Source: Nonomuraea muscovyensis
GTDB lineage: Bacteria > Actinomycetota > Actinomycetes > Streptosporangiales > Streptosporangiaceae
Assembly: GCF_014207745.1 (NCBI RefSeq)
Contig: NZ_JACHJB010000002.1
Coordinates: 1,178,001-1,242,000, forward strand
DNA length: 64,000 bases
Direction of reading: 5' to 3'
A program made the translations under genes and the position numbers. The notes under the pieces were generated by a model that was given only the letters and a program-made list of their open reading frames with translations, did no database searches and had not been told where the DNA came from. Positions 50,769-59,329 of this stretch are shown here, piece by piece (the stretch's first letter is position 1; the number at the start of each line of letters is the position of its first letter).

Positions 50769-51593
50769 CTAGCCTTTGAGGCCGCCGGCGAAGCCCTTGA
50801 TGATGTGCTTCTGCAGCGCGAAGTAGACGACCAGGATCGGGATGACGCTGATCACCAGGCCGGCGAAGATGAGCGGCCACTGGGAGACGTACTGGCTGAC
50901 GAAGCCGTAGATCGCGACCGGGGCCGTGGTGTTGTCGCTGCCGCCGAGGTAGAGCAGCGGGGTGAAGAACTCGTTCCAGATGCCGACGGTGTTGAGGATC
51001 ACCACGGTGCCGGTGACGGGCCGCAGCAGCGGGAAGACGACGGTGACGAAGGAGCGCACCGGGCCGCACCCGTCGAGCAGCGCCGCCTCCTCGTAGTCGA
51101 GCGGCAGCTCGCGCAGGAACATCGTGTAGAGGAAGACGGAGAACGGGATCTGCTGCCCGACATTGATCAGGATCACCGACCAGAGCGAGCCGAGCAGCCC
51201 GAGGTCCCGCATGGTCGCGTACAGCGGCAACAGCGCGAGCTGGCCCGGGACGAGCAGCCCGCCGATGACGAAGGAGAAGGTGTGCCGCGACCAGCCGCGG
51301 GTCACGCGGGCCAGCGGGTAGGCGGCCATCGCCGCGAAGGCGATGATCAGCACGACGCTGACGGTCGTGATCGCGAAGCTGTTGGCCAGCGCCGCGCCCA
51401 GCCTGGCCTGGTCCCAGGCCTGCGCGTAGTTGTCGAGCGTGGGCGGCCAGGCGAAGGCCAAGGTGCCGGTCTGGCTGTCCTGCGGCTTGAGCGAGACGTT
51501 GAGCAGGCCGGCGAGCGGGACGAGGAACAGCAGGGCGAGCAGGATCAGCGTCGCCTCGCGGGTGAGCGTCCGCCAGGTGTAGCGCGCGTGCAT
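50769..51593 (-). CDS. CUT1 sugar ABC transporter permease, MalG type
   Basis: A 274-residue permease with six helices and the docking loop EEAALLDGCGPVRSFVTVVF near residue 170. It ends KHIIKGFAGGLKG, the usual MalG tail. It overlaps the MalF-type gene by one base (ATGA). Confidence 0.88.
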   Translation of the reverse strand: MHARYTWRTLTREATLILLALLFLVPLAGLLNVSLKPQDSQTGTLAFAWPPTLDNYAQAWDQARLGAALANSFAITTVSVVLIIAFAAMAAYPLARVTRGWSRHTFSFVIGGLLVPGQLALLPLYATMRDLGLLGSLWSVILINVGQQIPFSVFLYTMFLRELPLDYEEAALLDGCGPVRSFVTVVFPLLRPVTGTVVILNTVGIWNEFFTPLLYLGGSDNTTAPVAIYGFVSQYVSQWPLIFAGLVISVIPILVVYFALQKHIIKGFAGGLKG

Positions 51594-52546
51594 CAGGAGG
51601 TCTTCCTTTGCGTCAGGCGGAACTGGACGGCGGCCAGCACCGCGATGACCACGGTCATGACAACCGCGAGCGCGATCGAGAACGGGAAGTCTCCGAGCGA
51701 GAAGGCGCTCTTGTAGATCGCCGTGGAGATCGTCTCGGTGGCCGTGCCGGGGCCGCCGCCGGTCATGGCCATCACCTGGTCGAACTGTTTGAGCCCGCCG
51801 ATCAGGCAGAGCATCACGTTGATCACGACGGCGCCGTTGAGCAGCGGCAGCACGACGCGGCGGAACTTGCTCCACGCGCCCGCCCCGTCGATCGTGGCCG
51901 CCTCGAGCACCTCTCTCGGGATCGCCTGCAGCCCCGCGAGGTAGATGACCATCGAGTAGCCGGCGAACTGCCAGACGATCTCGGCGACGATCGCGTACAG
52001 CGCCGTATCGGGGTCGCCGAGCCAGTCGTGGGCCAGGGAGTCGAGGCCGACGGCCCGCAGCGCGTCGTTGACGGCGCCGTTGGGCGAGAGCAGGAAGCTC
52101 CACACGTAGCCGGCGACAAGCGGCGTGAGGACCACGGGCGCGAAGAAGATCACGCGGAGCAGGTAGCGGCTCTTGACCATGCTGTTGACGCCGAGGGCCA
52201 GCAGCAGCCCGACGACGTTCTGGGTCACGGTCGCCGCGGCGGCCAGGATCAGGGTGTTGGCGAGGGCGTCGCGGGCGGTGCGGTCGGCGAAGACCGCGGC
52301 GTAGTTGTCCAGCCCGACCAGGGACCAGTCGGGTCGCAGCCCGTTCCAGTCGGTGAAGGAGAACAGCGCGCCGTTGGCGCTGGGGACGACGACGATGAAG
52401 ACGTAGACCGCGATGGCCGGGACGACGAACCACCAGGGGGCGTGCACGCCGACCTTGCGGCGGGTCCTCCCGGCGGCGCCGGGGGGCGGCTGCGCGGTGG
52501 GTTCCCGTGCTCCGGGGGGTGTCGTGGTCGCATGCGGCAAGGCCAC
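51593..52546 (-). CDS. CUT1 sugar ABC transporter permease, MalF type
   Basis: A 317-residue permease. A Pro/Ala/Gly-rich cytoplasmic tail of about 35 residues precedes six helices; the docking loop is EAATIDGAGAWSKFRRVVLP near residue 218. GAGGAG precedes the GTG start. It is the first gene of the third CUT1 operon, driven from the promoter at 52705-52734. Confidence 0.88.
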   Translation of the reverse strand: MALPHATTTPPGAREPTAQPPPGAAGRTRRKVGVHAPWWFVVPAIAVYVFIVVVPSANGALFSFTDWNGLRPDWSLVGLDNYAAVFADRTARDALANTLILAAAATVTQNVVGLLLALGVNSMVKSRYLLRVIFFAPVVLTPLVAGYVWSFLLSPNGAVNDALRAVGLDSLAHDWLGDPDTALYAIVAEIVWQFAGYSMVIYLAGLQAIPREVLEAATIDGAGAWSKFRRVVLPLLNGAVVINVMLCLIGGLKQFDQVMAMTGGGPGTATETISTAIYKSAFSLGDFPFSIALAVVMTVVIAVLAAVQFRLTQRKTS

Positions 52547-52678
52547 GGGGTGACTCCTCTCGCGGACGTCCGTCCACGCGCATCCGCCGCGGGGACACGG
52601 GCGGGGCCCGTACGGGGTGGATGGGCTCCGGGGGTGGGTGATCGCGGCCTGCAGGCGGGACCACGCCGGTCAACGACT

Positions 52679-52692
52679 GTGAATCGATTCAC
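52679..52692. promoter_or_regulatory. Perfect palindromic LacI operator (transport side)
   Basis: GTGAATCGATTCAC is a perfect 14-bp palindrome, about 12 bases downstream of the -10 box for the minus-strand import operon. It pairs with a near-identical site at 52774. Confidence 0.75.
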
Positions 52693-52704
52693 GATGTGTC
52701 GGGC

Positions 52705-52734
52705 AGATTACGCGCGGCCTCGAACCCGTGTCAA
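52705..52734 (-). promoter_or_regulatory. Promoter of the third CUT1 operon
   Basis: On the minus strand TTGACA (52734-52729) and TAATCT (52710-52705), spaced by 18 bases, fit the actinomycete housekeeping pattern TTGACN and TANNNT. Confidence 0.55.
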
Positions 52735-52773
52735 TGGCCGCGATCCCGGCGGGACGGGCTCGGCGGCCGCGAT

Positions 52774-52787
52774 GTGAATCCATTCAC
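52774..52787. promoter_or_regulatory. LacI operator (regulator side)
   Basis: GTGAATCCATTCAC differs from the transport-side operator by one central base. It lies 55 bases before the LacI start and its centre is 95 bases from the other site, about nine helical turns. Confidence 0.7.
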
Positions 52788-52841
52788 GCCTGCGCTAGGC
52801 TGTCAGGTGATCCGACCACCGGCATGGCAGCGAGGAGCCCG

Positions 52842-53891
52842 ATGACGTCTGGACCGGCGCCCCGGCGGTCGGCGGGACCTTCCTCCGCCGCCGCCACGGT
52901 GGGCGACGTCGCGGCCCGCGCCGGGGTCTCACGGGCGACCGTCTCCTACACCTTCACTCAGCCCGACCGGGTCTCAGCCGAGCTGCGGCGGCGGGTCCTG
53001 GAGGCCGCCGACGAGCTGGGCTATGTCGGCAACGACGCGGCACGACGGCTGCGCGTCGGCCACAGCCGCGCGCTCGGGCTGCTCGTCTCCAGCATGGCCA
53101 ACCCCGTCTACGCGGAGATCGCGGCCGGCGCGGAGGCGGAGGCCGCGGCGCACGGCCGCTTCATCCTGGTCGTCAACAGCGACGAGAAACCCGAGCGCGA
53201 GCGCGCCTACATCAACTTCTTCGAGTCACAGCAGGTGAGCGGCATCCTCGCCGTCCCGGTCGGCGACGTCCCCCCGGAGTTGCTGGGCCTGCGCCGGCGC
53301 GGGACGCCGTTCGTGCTCGTCGGCGTCGCGGCGGGCCCGCACAGCTACCCGGCGATCTCCGGCGACAACGAGCGCGGCGGCCACCTCGCCGCCGCCCACC
53401 TGCTCGCCCAGGGCCGGCGGCGGCTGCTCTTCGTCGGCGGCGCGCACCCCCACGTCGACCTGCGGCTGGCGGGGGCCCGGCGGGCGGTCGCCGAGTCCGT
53501 GACGCCGGCCACCCTGGAGGTCGTCCGCGTGCGCGTCCAGACCGCCAAGGTCGGCGAGGCGGTCTCGCGGACTCTCCTCGAACGACCCGACTCGCAGTTC
53601 CCCGACGGCATCGTGGCGGGCAACGACCTGCTCGCGCTGGGCCTGCTGCACGGGCTCATCGTGGCGGGGGTCCGGGTCCCGCAGGACCTCTCCCTGGTGG
53701 GCTACGACGACATAGAGTTCGCCGACTTCGCGATCGTGCCGCTCACCACCATCCGCCACCCCTCCGCGGCCCTCGGCGCCAGCGCGGTCCGCATCCTGCT
53801 CGGCATCGAGGACGAGCCCGACACGAGGGGCCGTTTCGAGCCCGAACTGGTGATCCGCTCGACCTCCCTCCCGGAAGCCGCCCGCCCGTGA
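52842..53891 (+). CDS. LacI-family regulator of the third CUT1 operon
   Basis: A 349-residue repressor. A Ser/Pro/Ala-rich head of about 18 residues precedes the HTH DVAARAGVSRATVSYTFTQP (residues about 22-41). The effector domain has LGLLVSSMANPVYAEIAAGA and DGIVAGNDLLALGLLHGL. The ATG follows GAGGAG. It is divergent from the import operon, with two matching palindromes in the shared 295-base region. Confidence 0.88.
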   Translation: MTSGPAPRRSAGPSSAAATVGDVAARAGVSRATVSYTFTQPDRVSAELRRRVLEAADELGYVGNDAARRLRVGHSRALGLLVSSMANPVYAEIAAGAEAEAAAHGRFILVVNSDEKPERERAYINFFESQQVSGILAVPVGDVPPELLGLRRRGTPFVLVGVAAGPHSYPAISGDNERGGHLAAAHLLAQGRRRLLFVGGAHPHVDLRLAGARRAVAESVTPATLEVVRVRVQTAKVGEAVSRTLLERPDSQFPDGIVAGNDLLALGLLHGLIVAGVRVPQDLSLVGYDDIEFADFAIVPLTTIRHPSAALGASAVRILLGIEDEPDTRGRFEPELVIRSTSLPEAARP

Positions 53892-53892
53892 C

Positions 53893-53933
53893 GGCGGCGG
53901 ACCGCGCGGGGCGGCACGACCAGCGCGGTGCGC
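53893..53933. terminator. Hairpin between convergent genes
   Basis: Arms 53893-53905 and 53921-53933 pair in 12 of 13 positions with a 15-base loop, directly after the LacI stop and before the end of the convergent hydrolase gene. Confidence 0.45.
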
Positions 53934-53966
53934 CGCCGGCGGGCGATGCGGACACCGCCCGCGATG

Positions 53967-54896
53967 TCAGTCACCGGAGCGAGGCTCGGCAGCCTGCCTG
54001 AGGCAGCGGGCGATCAGCGCGTACGTCTGGCCGGCCTTGTCGGCGTCGTTCATGTCGTAGCCGTGGTCGGCCTGTGGCACGTCACGGTGCTCGACCAGCG
54101 CCCCGGCCGCCGCCAGGCGCTGCGCGTACCGGGTGCCCTCCGCGTGGAGCCGGTCGAATGCGGGGGTGATGACCAGGGCGGGCGCGATCCCGGTGAGGTC
54201 CGCGGTGTCGGCCGGGTGGGCGGGCGAGACCAGGCGGTCGGCGCGCACGCCCGGGTCCGGCACGTACGCGTTGTCGAAGACCTCGCCCATCCACGGGCGC
54301 AGCGTCGGCCTGGCGATGACCGAGCGCTTGGCGCCGGCCGGCGTCACCAGGTCCAGCGGCGGGTAGTGCAGCACCTGCAGGGCGATCGGTGGCCCGCCCC
54401 GCTCCAGCGCCTGGCGGGCCACCGCCGCGGCGAGCGCGCCGCCCGCGCTCTGGCCCCCGACCGTCAACCGGCCGCCGTCCCAGCCATGGTCCGCGCCGTG
54501 CTCGGCGACCCACCGGACCGTCTCGAACGCCTGGTGGGGCGGTGCCGGAAACGGATGCTGCGGCGCGACCGCGTAGTCGACGTTGACGACCACGACACCG
54601 GCCTCGGCGGCCAGATACCGGCACAACGGGTCGTCGAAGTGCACCCCGCGCATGACGAATCCGCCGCCGTGGAAGTTGACGTGCACCGGCGGGCACGGGT
54701 CCTGGCCGGCGGGGCGGTAGACGATCGCGCGGGCCGGCGCGATCGACGTCGGGATCGTGATCTCTTCCGTATCGCCCTGGAACTGCGGGAACATCACCTG
54801 CCTGCGCCGGCCGGCCAGGGCGGAGGCAGCCGTGGCGAGCGCCTGCATCACCCGCGCCACGGCCGCGGCGACCCACGGCGTACCCAGAACCGACAT
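53967..54896 (-). CDS. Alpha/beta hydrolase, hormone-sensitive-lipase type
   Basis: A 309-residue esterase-like protein. The oxyanion-hole motif HGGG lies in HVNFHGGGFVMRG, the nucleophile elbow is GGQSAGGALAAA (Ser near 149), the acid follows at ITPAFDRLHAEG and the His at QADHGYDM. The usual GDSAG is GQSAG here. The first 35 residues are hydrophobic and alanine-rich and could form a membrane anchor. AAGGAGG precedes the ATG. Substrate unknown. Confidence 0.85.
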   Translation of the reverse strand: MSVLGTPWVAAAVARVMQALATAASALAGRRRQVMFPQFQGDTEEITIPTSIAPARAIVYRPAGQDPCPPVHVNFHGGGFVMRGVHFDDPLCRYLAAEAGVVVVNVDYAVAPQHPFPAPPHQAFETVRWVAEHGADHGWDGGRLTVGGQSAGGALAAAVARQALERGGPPIALQVLHYPPLDLVTPAGAKRSVIARPTLRPWMGEVFDNAYVPDPGVRADRLVSPAHPADTADLTGIAPALVITPAFDRLHAEGTRYAQRLAAAGALVEHRDVPQADHGYDMNDADKAGQTYALIARCLRQAAEPRSGD

Positions 54897-54907
54897 GTTC
54901 CTCCTTC

Positions 54908-54949
54908 GTCATGGGTCGTGCGTCATAGGTCGTGCGTCATGGGTCGTGC
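54908..54949. repeat. Three tandem 14-base repeats
   Basis: GTCATGGGTCGTGC occurs three times in direct tandem, the middle copy with one change (A for G). It lies between the divergent esterase and acetyltransferase genes, just ahead of the esterase ribosome site, so it may be an operator array or a slippage product. Confidence 0.85.
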
Positions 54950-54979
54950 CCGAGCACAGGCACCACGTAGCCTTCTCGG

Positions 54980-55507
54980 GTGAAGGAGATCGTGACCTAT
55001 GTCGAGATGACCGCGCGTAGCCAGCTCGAACCGGCCGCCCCCGTGCCTGGTCTGGTCCTGGAGCCCCTGGATCGAGACTCGCCCCTCATCCCTGACATCC
55101 TTGCCAGGATCGGCGCTTCCTATGGCTGGAAGAGCGCGAGCCGCACCGAGGAGGAGTGGGTCGTCTGGTTCGCCGAGTCCCCGGGCCGGACGTTCTGGTT
55201 GCTGTCCTTCGAGGGCGAACCGGCAGGCATGGTCTCCTACGATCTCGGTCCAGGAGGCGCGGTGGAGATGAAGACCTTCGGGCTCCTGCCGGCGTTCGTC
55301 GGCAAGGGCCTCGGGGGATCCGCGCTGACGCTCGGGCTACAGCGGGCGTGGGAGCTGGCCCCCTCGGTGACCAGGGTCTGGCTGCACACGTCGTCGTTGG
55401 ATCACCCCCGCGCCCTGCCCAACTACCATCGTCGAGGTTTGCGCACCTTCAAGACCGAGGAAGGCGAGCGCGGCCGAGCAGGGGAACGCATCGAGCCAGG
55501 TGCGTGA
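54980..55507 (+). CDS. GNAT-family acetyltransferase
   Basis: A 175-residue N-acetyltransferase. The acetyl-CoA loop is AFVGKGLGGSAL near residue 108-119, preceded by the GMVSYDLGPGGAVEMKTFGL strands and followed by HTSSLDHPRALPNYHRRGL, where the conserved YxxxG turn appears as YHRRG. The start is uncertain: GTG at 54980, GTG at 54992 and ATG at 55007 are all in frame. Substrate unknown. Confidence 0.75.
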   Translation: MKEIVTYVEMTARSQLEPAAPVPGLVLEPLDRDSPLIPDILARIGASYGWKSASRTEEEWVVWFAESPGRTFWLLSFEGEPAGMVSYDLGPGGAVEMKTFGLLPAFVGKGLGGSALTLGLQRAWELAPSVTRVWLHTSSLDHPRALPNYHRRGLRTFKTEEGERGRAGERIEPGA

Positions 55508-55667
55508 AGCCCGCGGATGCCGCCGGACTGCGGAGCCGAAAAAACGACATCGTTTCAACTGGGCGATTCATCCGAAAGGTCAGATAAGGCGCTTGATCTT
55601 GCCCCATCCTTGGCCATGCAAGACGGCTCCGCCTCGGCCGAGCCGTACCGAAAGCCAAGGGAGCTCC

Positions 55668-57620
55668 ATGGTCAACCGATATCGGACGACGCTGGCGGCC
55701 GTGGCGGTCCTCGCCACGCTGGGCACCGCCACCGCCGCCCCGGCGCACGCGTCCGCCGTCGCCCCCGTCAGCGTGACTTTCGCCGCCACGGACGATGTGT
55801 TCATCAGCCAGGCGGAGCCCGCCAAGAGCTTCGCCACCGCGACGTGGATGAGCGTCTGCGGCACCGGGTGCGGCAGCACCACCGGACAGCGCGTCGCCCT
55901 GACCCGCTTCAAGGTCGCCGGCATCCCGGAGGACGCCGAGGACGTCAAGGTGACGCTGGACGTCGTCTCGGCCAGGACAACGGACACCACCGTCTCCGTC
56001 CGCCCGGTGACGGGCTCCTGGACGGAGGCCGCCACCACCTGGAACACCCGGCCGGCGCTCGACGCGACGGCCATCGACTCGCACACCGGCTTCACGGCCG
56101 GCTCGACGGCCAAGCTGGACGTCTCGTCGGCCGTTGACGGCGATGGCACCTACGCCTTCGCCCTCACCGGAACCGATGCCACCACGACCGTCCTGATGTC
56201 CTCGCGCGAGACCGGGAACCGCGGGCCGAAGCTCACGGTCACCTACACCGAGGGAACCGGGGGCGGGCAGACCGACGGGCCGCTGCCCTTCACCCCGGCA
56301 GGCACGGCGGCGCTGCGGGCCTCGGCCAAGAAGGTGTTCGCGCACTACTTCACCCCGTACCCGCTCTCGCTCGACAACCAGCCGCCGGCGAGCGACTACT
56401 ACGCCAGGAACTACCTCAAGCCGGAGGGCGAGAGCGGAAAGCACGCCGCGTACGGCGGGCTGCTCCGCGACCGGCCGCTGGGCCGCGACCCGATCGCGGG
56501 AGACTACGCCGTGGCGGACTTCAAGACCGAGGTGAAGCAGGCCATCGCCGCGGGCCTGGACGGTTTCACCGTCGACATCCTCTCCGTCACCAGCGCGCAC
56601 TGGACGCGCGTGCAGAACCTCATCAAGGCCGCCGAAGCCGTCGACCCCGGCTTCAAGATCGTGCTCATGCCGGACACGAACGGTCTGGCCTCGGTCGACA
56701 GCTCCACCCTCGCCACCGCCATGGCCAAGCTCGCCGCGTCCAAGTCGGTCTACCGGCTCCCCGACAACCGCCTGGTCGTCGCTCCCTTCAAGGCCGAAGG
56801 CCGCACCGCCGCCTGGTGGTCCGACTGGATGAAGACCATGGAGACGCGGCACGGCATCAAGATCGCGCTGGTGCCCTGCTTCCTCGACTTCAACAAACAC
56901 CGCGACGCCTTCGCCCCGATCAGCTACGGCTTCTCCAACTGGGGCAACCGCAACCCCGCCGCCAACGCCGGCCTGGGCACCAACATCGACCGCGCCCACG
57001 GCATGGGCAAGATCTGGATGCAGCCGGTGTCCGTCCAGGACGAACGGCCCAACCAGGGCATCTTCGACGAGGCCGGCAACACCGAGAACCTCCGGGCCAC
57101 CTGGAAGGGCGCGATCGACGGCAAGGCGGACTGGGTCCAGCTCACCACCTGGAACGACTACTCGGAGAACACCCAGTTCGCCCCCTCCAGGAACGCGGGC
57201 TGGACCTATCTGGACATCAACGCCTACTACCTGACCTGCTACAAGCTCGGCTGCCCGAAGATCACCAACGACGCGGCGTACCTGACCCACAGGATCCAGC
57301 CGGTCGCGGCCCAGCCGACCTACCCGCAGACCAAGCTCATGAAGCTGCGCGGTGGCAGCACGGCAGCCCGCGACACCGTCGAGGTGCTCACGATGCTGAC
57401 CGCGGCGGGCAGGGTGTCGGTCACGATCGGCGGCACGACGCAGAGTTACGACGCGCCCGCCGGGGTGTCCGCCAAGACGTTCCCGCTGAAGGCCGGCACC
57501 GCCTCAGCCACGGTCACCAGGAGCGCCGCCGCGGTGGCGAAGGTGGTCTCGCCGTACGCGATCACCGCGACGCCGTCCGTGCAGGACCTGCACTACCGCG
57601 CGGCATCCAGCGAACGCTGA
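55668..57620 (+). CDS. Secreted alpha-1,3-glucanase, GH71, with DNRLRE-type domain
   Basis: A 650-residue exported enzyme. Signal peptide about 1-28. A DNRLRE/CBM96-like beta-sandwich spans about 30-195 (GSWTEAATTWNTRPALDATA is its hallmark). The GH71 catalytic barrel runs from about 225 (KVFAHYFTPYPLSLDN; AIAAGLDGFTVDIL; TTWNDYSENTQF) to about 545, with a small C-terminal beta domain. GH71 enzymes hydrolyse alpha-1,3-glucan. Together with the GH87 enzyme it suggests attack on fungal cell-wall glucan or similar polymers. AAGGGA lies 6 bases before the ATG. Confidence 0.82.
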   Translation: MVNRYRTTLAAVAVLATLGTATAAPAHASAVAPVSVTFAATDDVFISQAEPAKSFATATWMSVCGTGCGSTTGQRVALTRFKVAGIPEDAEDVKVTLDVVSARTTDTTVSVRPVTGSWTEAATTWNTRPALDATAIDSHTGFTAGSTAKLDVSSAVDGDGTYAFALTGTDATTTVLMSSRETGNRGPKLTVTYTEGTGGGQTDGPLPFTPAGTAALRASAKKVFAHYFTPYPLSLDNQPPASDYYARNYLKPEGESGKHAAYGGLLRDRPLGRDPIAGDYAVADFKTEVKQAIAAGLDGFTVDILSVTSAHWTRVQNLIKAAEAVDPGFKIVLMPDTNGLASVDSSTLATAMAKLAASKSVYRLPDNRLVVAPFKAEGRTAAWWSDWMKTMETRHGIKIALVPCFLDFNKHRDAFAPISYGFSNWGNRNPAANAGLGTNIDRAHGMGKIWMQPVSVQDERPNQGIFDEAGNTENLRATWKGAIDGKADWVQLTTWNDYSENTQFAPSRNAGWTYLDINAYYLTCYKLGCPKITNDAAYLTHRIQPVAAQPTYPQTKLMKLRGGSTAARDTVEVLTMLTAAGRVSVTIGGTTQSYDAPAGVSAKTFPLKAGTASATVTRSAAAVAKVVSPYAITATPSVQDLHYRAASSER

Positions 57621-57628
57621 CGTGGTGC

Positions 57629-57664
57629 GCCGGATCCCCGGGGCAGGCGCCTCGGGGATCCGGC
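57629..57664. terminator. Hairpin terminator
   Basis: A 12-bp perfect stem (GCCGGATCCCCG, 57629-57640, complement 57653-57664) with a 12-base loop, 8 bases after the GH71 stop. Confidence 0.65.
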
Positions 57665-57828
57665 CGGCACTCGACCACCGGCTGGGCAGCGCATTCCCCA
57701 TCGCCCAAGAGCGGCCTTCGGGGCGGGACCTTGTCCAACTCGTGGATCGACCTGTGCGTGCCCCGCCGTCAGTGCCACGAACCACCGCTCGACCAGGTTC
57801 GGCCAGGAGCTGTCGACCGAGGGTGAGG

Positions 57829-59085
57829 TCAGGCCGATACGACGGCCCCGGCCGGGAACCGCGCGCCGATCCAGTGGGCCATCTCCTTTCCGGCGAGTGT
57901 GGCACCAGAAGCCATGCCTTCACGCAGGGGGGCTCCGAAGTGGCGGCCCGGGACGCGGACGTGGGTGACGTCCGGGTGAGGCAGCAGTTCGGCGAACCGT
58001 GTCGCGTCAGCGGGGAAACAGGCTTGGTCTCCGGTGAGTTCGACGAGGAGGGCCGGAACGTTGACGTCGGGTGCGCAGGCGGCGAGGTCGGCGCGAGTGG
58101 CGTTGGCCGACCAGGTGGACAGCCATGCTTCGGGGGTGGTCAGCCGGCCGAAGCCCAGGACGCCATAGTTGGTCAGGTCGGGTCGCCGTCCGAACAGAGA
58201 GCCGTAGGGCCGGTCGTTGGGGTCGAGGCTGAGGTCGACCGACCGGAGGTCGGCATCTGTGCGGTGCACCACGATCACACCTCTGGCCAGTGATGCCCGG
58301 CGGTCGCGGGGGTCCCCGTGAGCCTTGAAGCGCTTCTTGGCGTCTCGGGCGTCGGTGACGCGTTCCCAGGCGGCGGCGTCGATGCGTTCGATGCGGGCCC
58401 GTTGCGCTTGACGGTAGCGCTCAACGAAGTCGGGTGGGTAGGTGGAGCTTTCCGGCGGTTCCGCGAAGCCGTTGGCCGGGTTGTACGGGTCGAGGTCGGG
58501 CGCGACGGACAGGGGGTCGGTCTCGTCGATGAGCGAGGGATCGATCATCCGCTGGAGGAGGGCGCCTTGTCCGGGGTGGGGGGCGAACATGATCAGCCCG
58601 TCGGCCGGCGGCATGGCGGCCGACGGCAGCGGGACGGGCTTGCCTCCCGGCGTGCTGTCCAGGCGTGCGGCCGGGGCGCGGCCGGCCTGCTGGAGGTAGA
58701 AGGCTGCCAGGGTGGCGCCGCCGGAGTGGCCGATCGCGACGACGTGCTCGAAGCCCAGGTCGCGAAGGAAGACGTGACCGGCGGCCATGTCGAGGAGCGC
58801 CTGCTCGTGCAGCAGGGTCAGGTCGTTGCCGAGTGAGCGCGCGCCTTGTGTCCATACGGCGAGTCCGCGGGTGAGAAGTTCGGGCACCAGGACGTGGTGG
58901 GAGAAGTCCTGCCGCGGGTGCATGAGGAAGGCGACGGTGGTGGCGCCGGGAATGACTCGGAGCAGTCCGTTGACGGTGGCGCCGTCATGGGTGGTCAGTT
59001 CGTGGGCGGTGGTGCGGCTGTCGTCCGGCAGGTGAGCGGGTGCCACGTACCGACCGGCTCCCAGCCGGTCGGCGTCGCCGGTCAT
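57829..59085 (-). CDS. Alpha/beta hydrolase of the aromatic-acid cluster
   Basis: A 418-residue cytoplasmic hydrolase. The nucleophile elbow is AIGHSGGATLAAF (Ser near 120), and a late GRHFGAPL supplies the likely His. The long insert between residues 140 and 290 makes it larger than typical esterases. It overlaps the 81-residue gene by 4 bases as the last gene of the maleate isomerase operon. It could hydrolyse a ring-cleavage product or a CoA thioester. The sequence does not say which. Confidence 0.75.
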   Translation of the reverse strand: MTGDADRLGAGRYVAPAHLPDDSRTTAHELTTHDGATVNGLLRVIPGATTVAFLMHPRQDFSHHVLVPELLTRGLAVWTQGARSLGNDLTLLHEQALLDMAAGHVFLRDLGFEHVVAIGHSGGATLAAFYLQQAGRAPAARLDSTPGGKPVPLPSAAMPPADGLIMFAPHPGQGALLQRMIDPSLIDETDPLSVAPDLDPYNPANGFAEPPESSTYPPDFVERYRQAQRARIERIDAAAWERVTDARDAKKRFKAHGDPRDRRASLARGVIVVHRTDADLRSVDLSLDPNDRPYGSLFGRRPDLTNYGVLGFGRLTTPEAWLSTWSANATRADLAACAPDVNVPALLVELTGDQACFPADATRFAELLPHPDVTHVRVPGRHFGAPLREGMASGATLAGKEMAHWIGARFPAGAVVSA

Positions 59086-59327
59086 CGGGCCTCCACGCGC
59101 AGTGCGTCCTTGTCGTGCTGGGTGATGACGGAGTTCTCGAGGCCCGCGACGGCGCTGTACCAGACGGCGTGGCGGCAGCCGGTGGCGCGGCGGTCGATGA
59201 CGATCGGTGCGGCGGACGTGATCCGGACGTAGGGGCCGACATGGTCGAGAGCGAGACCGGCGTCCTGCTCGGCGACATCGAGGACGCCCTGGTTCTCAGG
59301 AACCTCGAGGACGTACATGCGGGGCAT
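59082..59327 (-). CDS. Small protein of the aromatic-acid cluster
   Basis: An 81-residue soluble protein (MPRMYVLEVPENQGVL at the start, ITQHDKDALRVEAR at the end) with alternating beta-type segments and no signal or membrane helix. I do not recognise a family. It begins 2 bases after the VOC gene stop, with AGGGAG upstream, and overlaps the hydrolase start, so it is clearly expressed in the operon. It may be a subunit or stabiliser of a neighbour. Confidence 0.6.
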   Translation of the reverse strand: MPRMYVLEVPENQGVLDVAEQDAGLALDHVGPYVRITSAAPIVIDRRATGCRHAVWYSAVAGLENSVITQHDKDALRVEAR

Positions 59328-59329
59328 GA

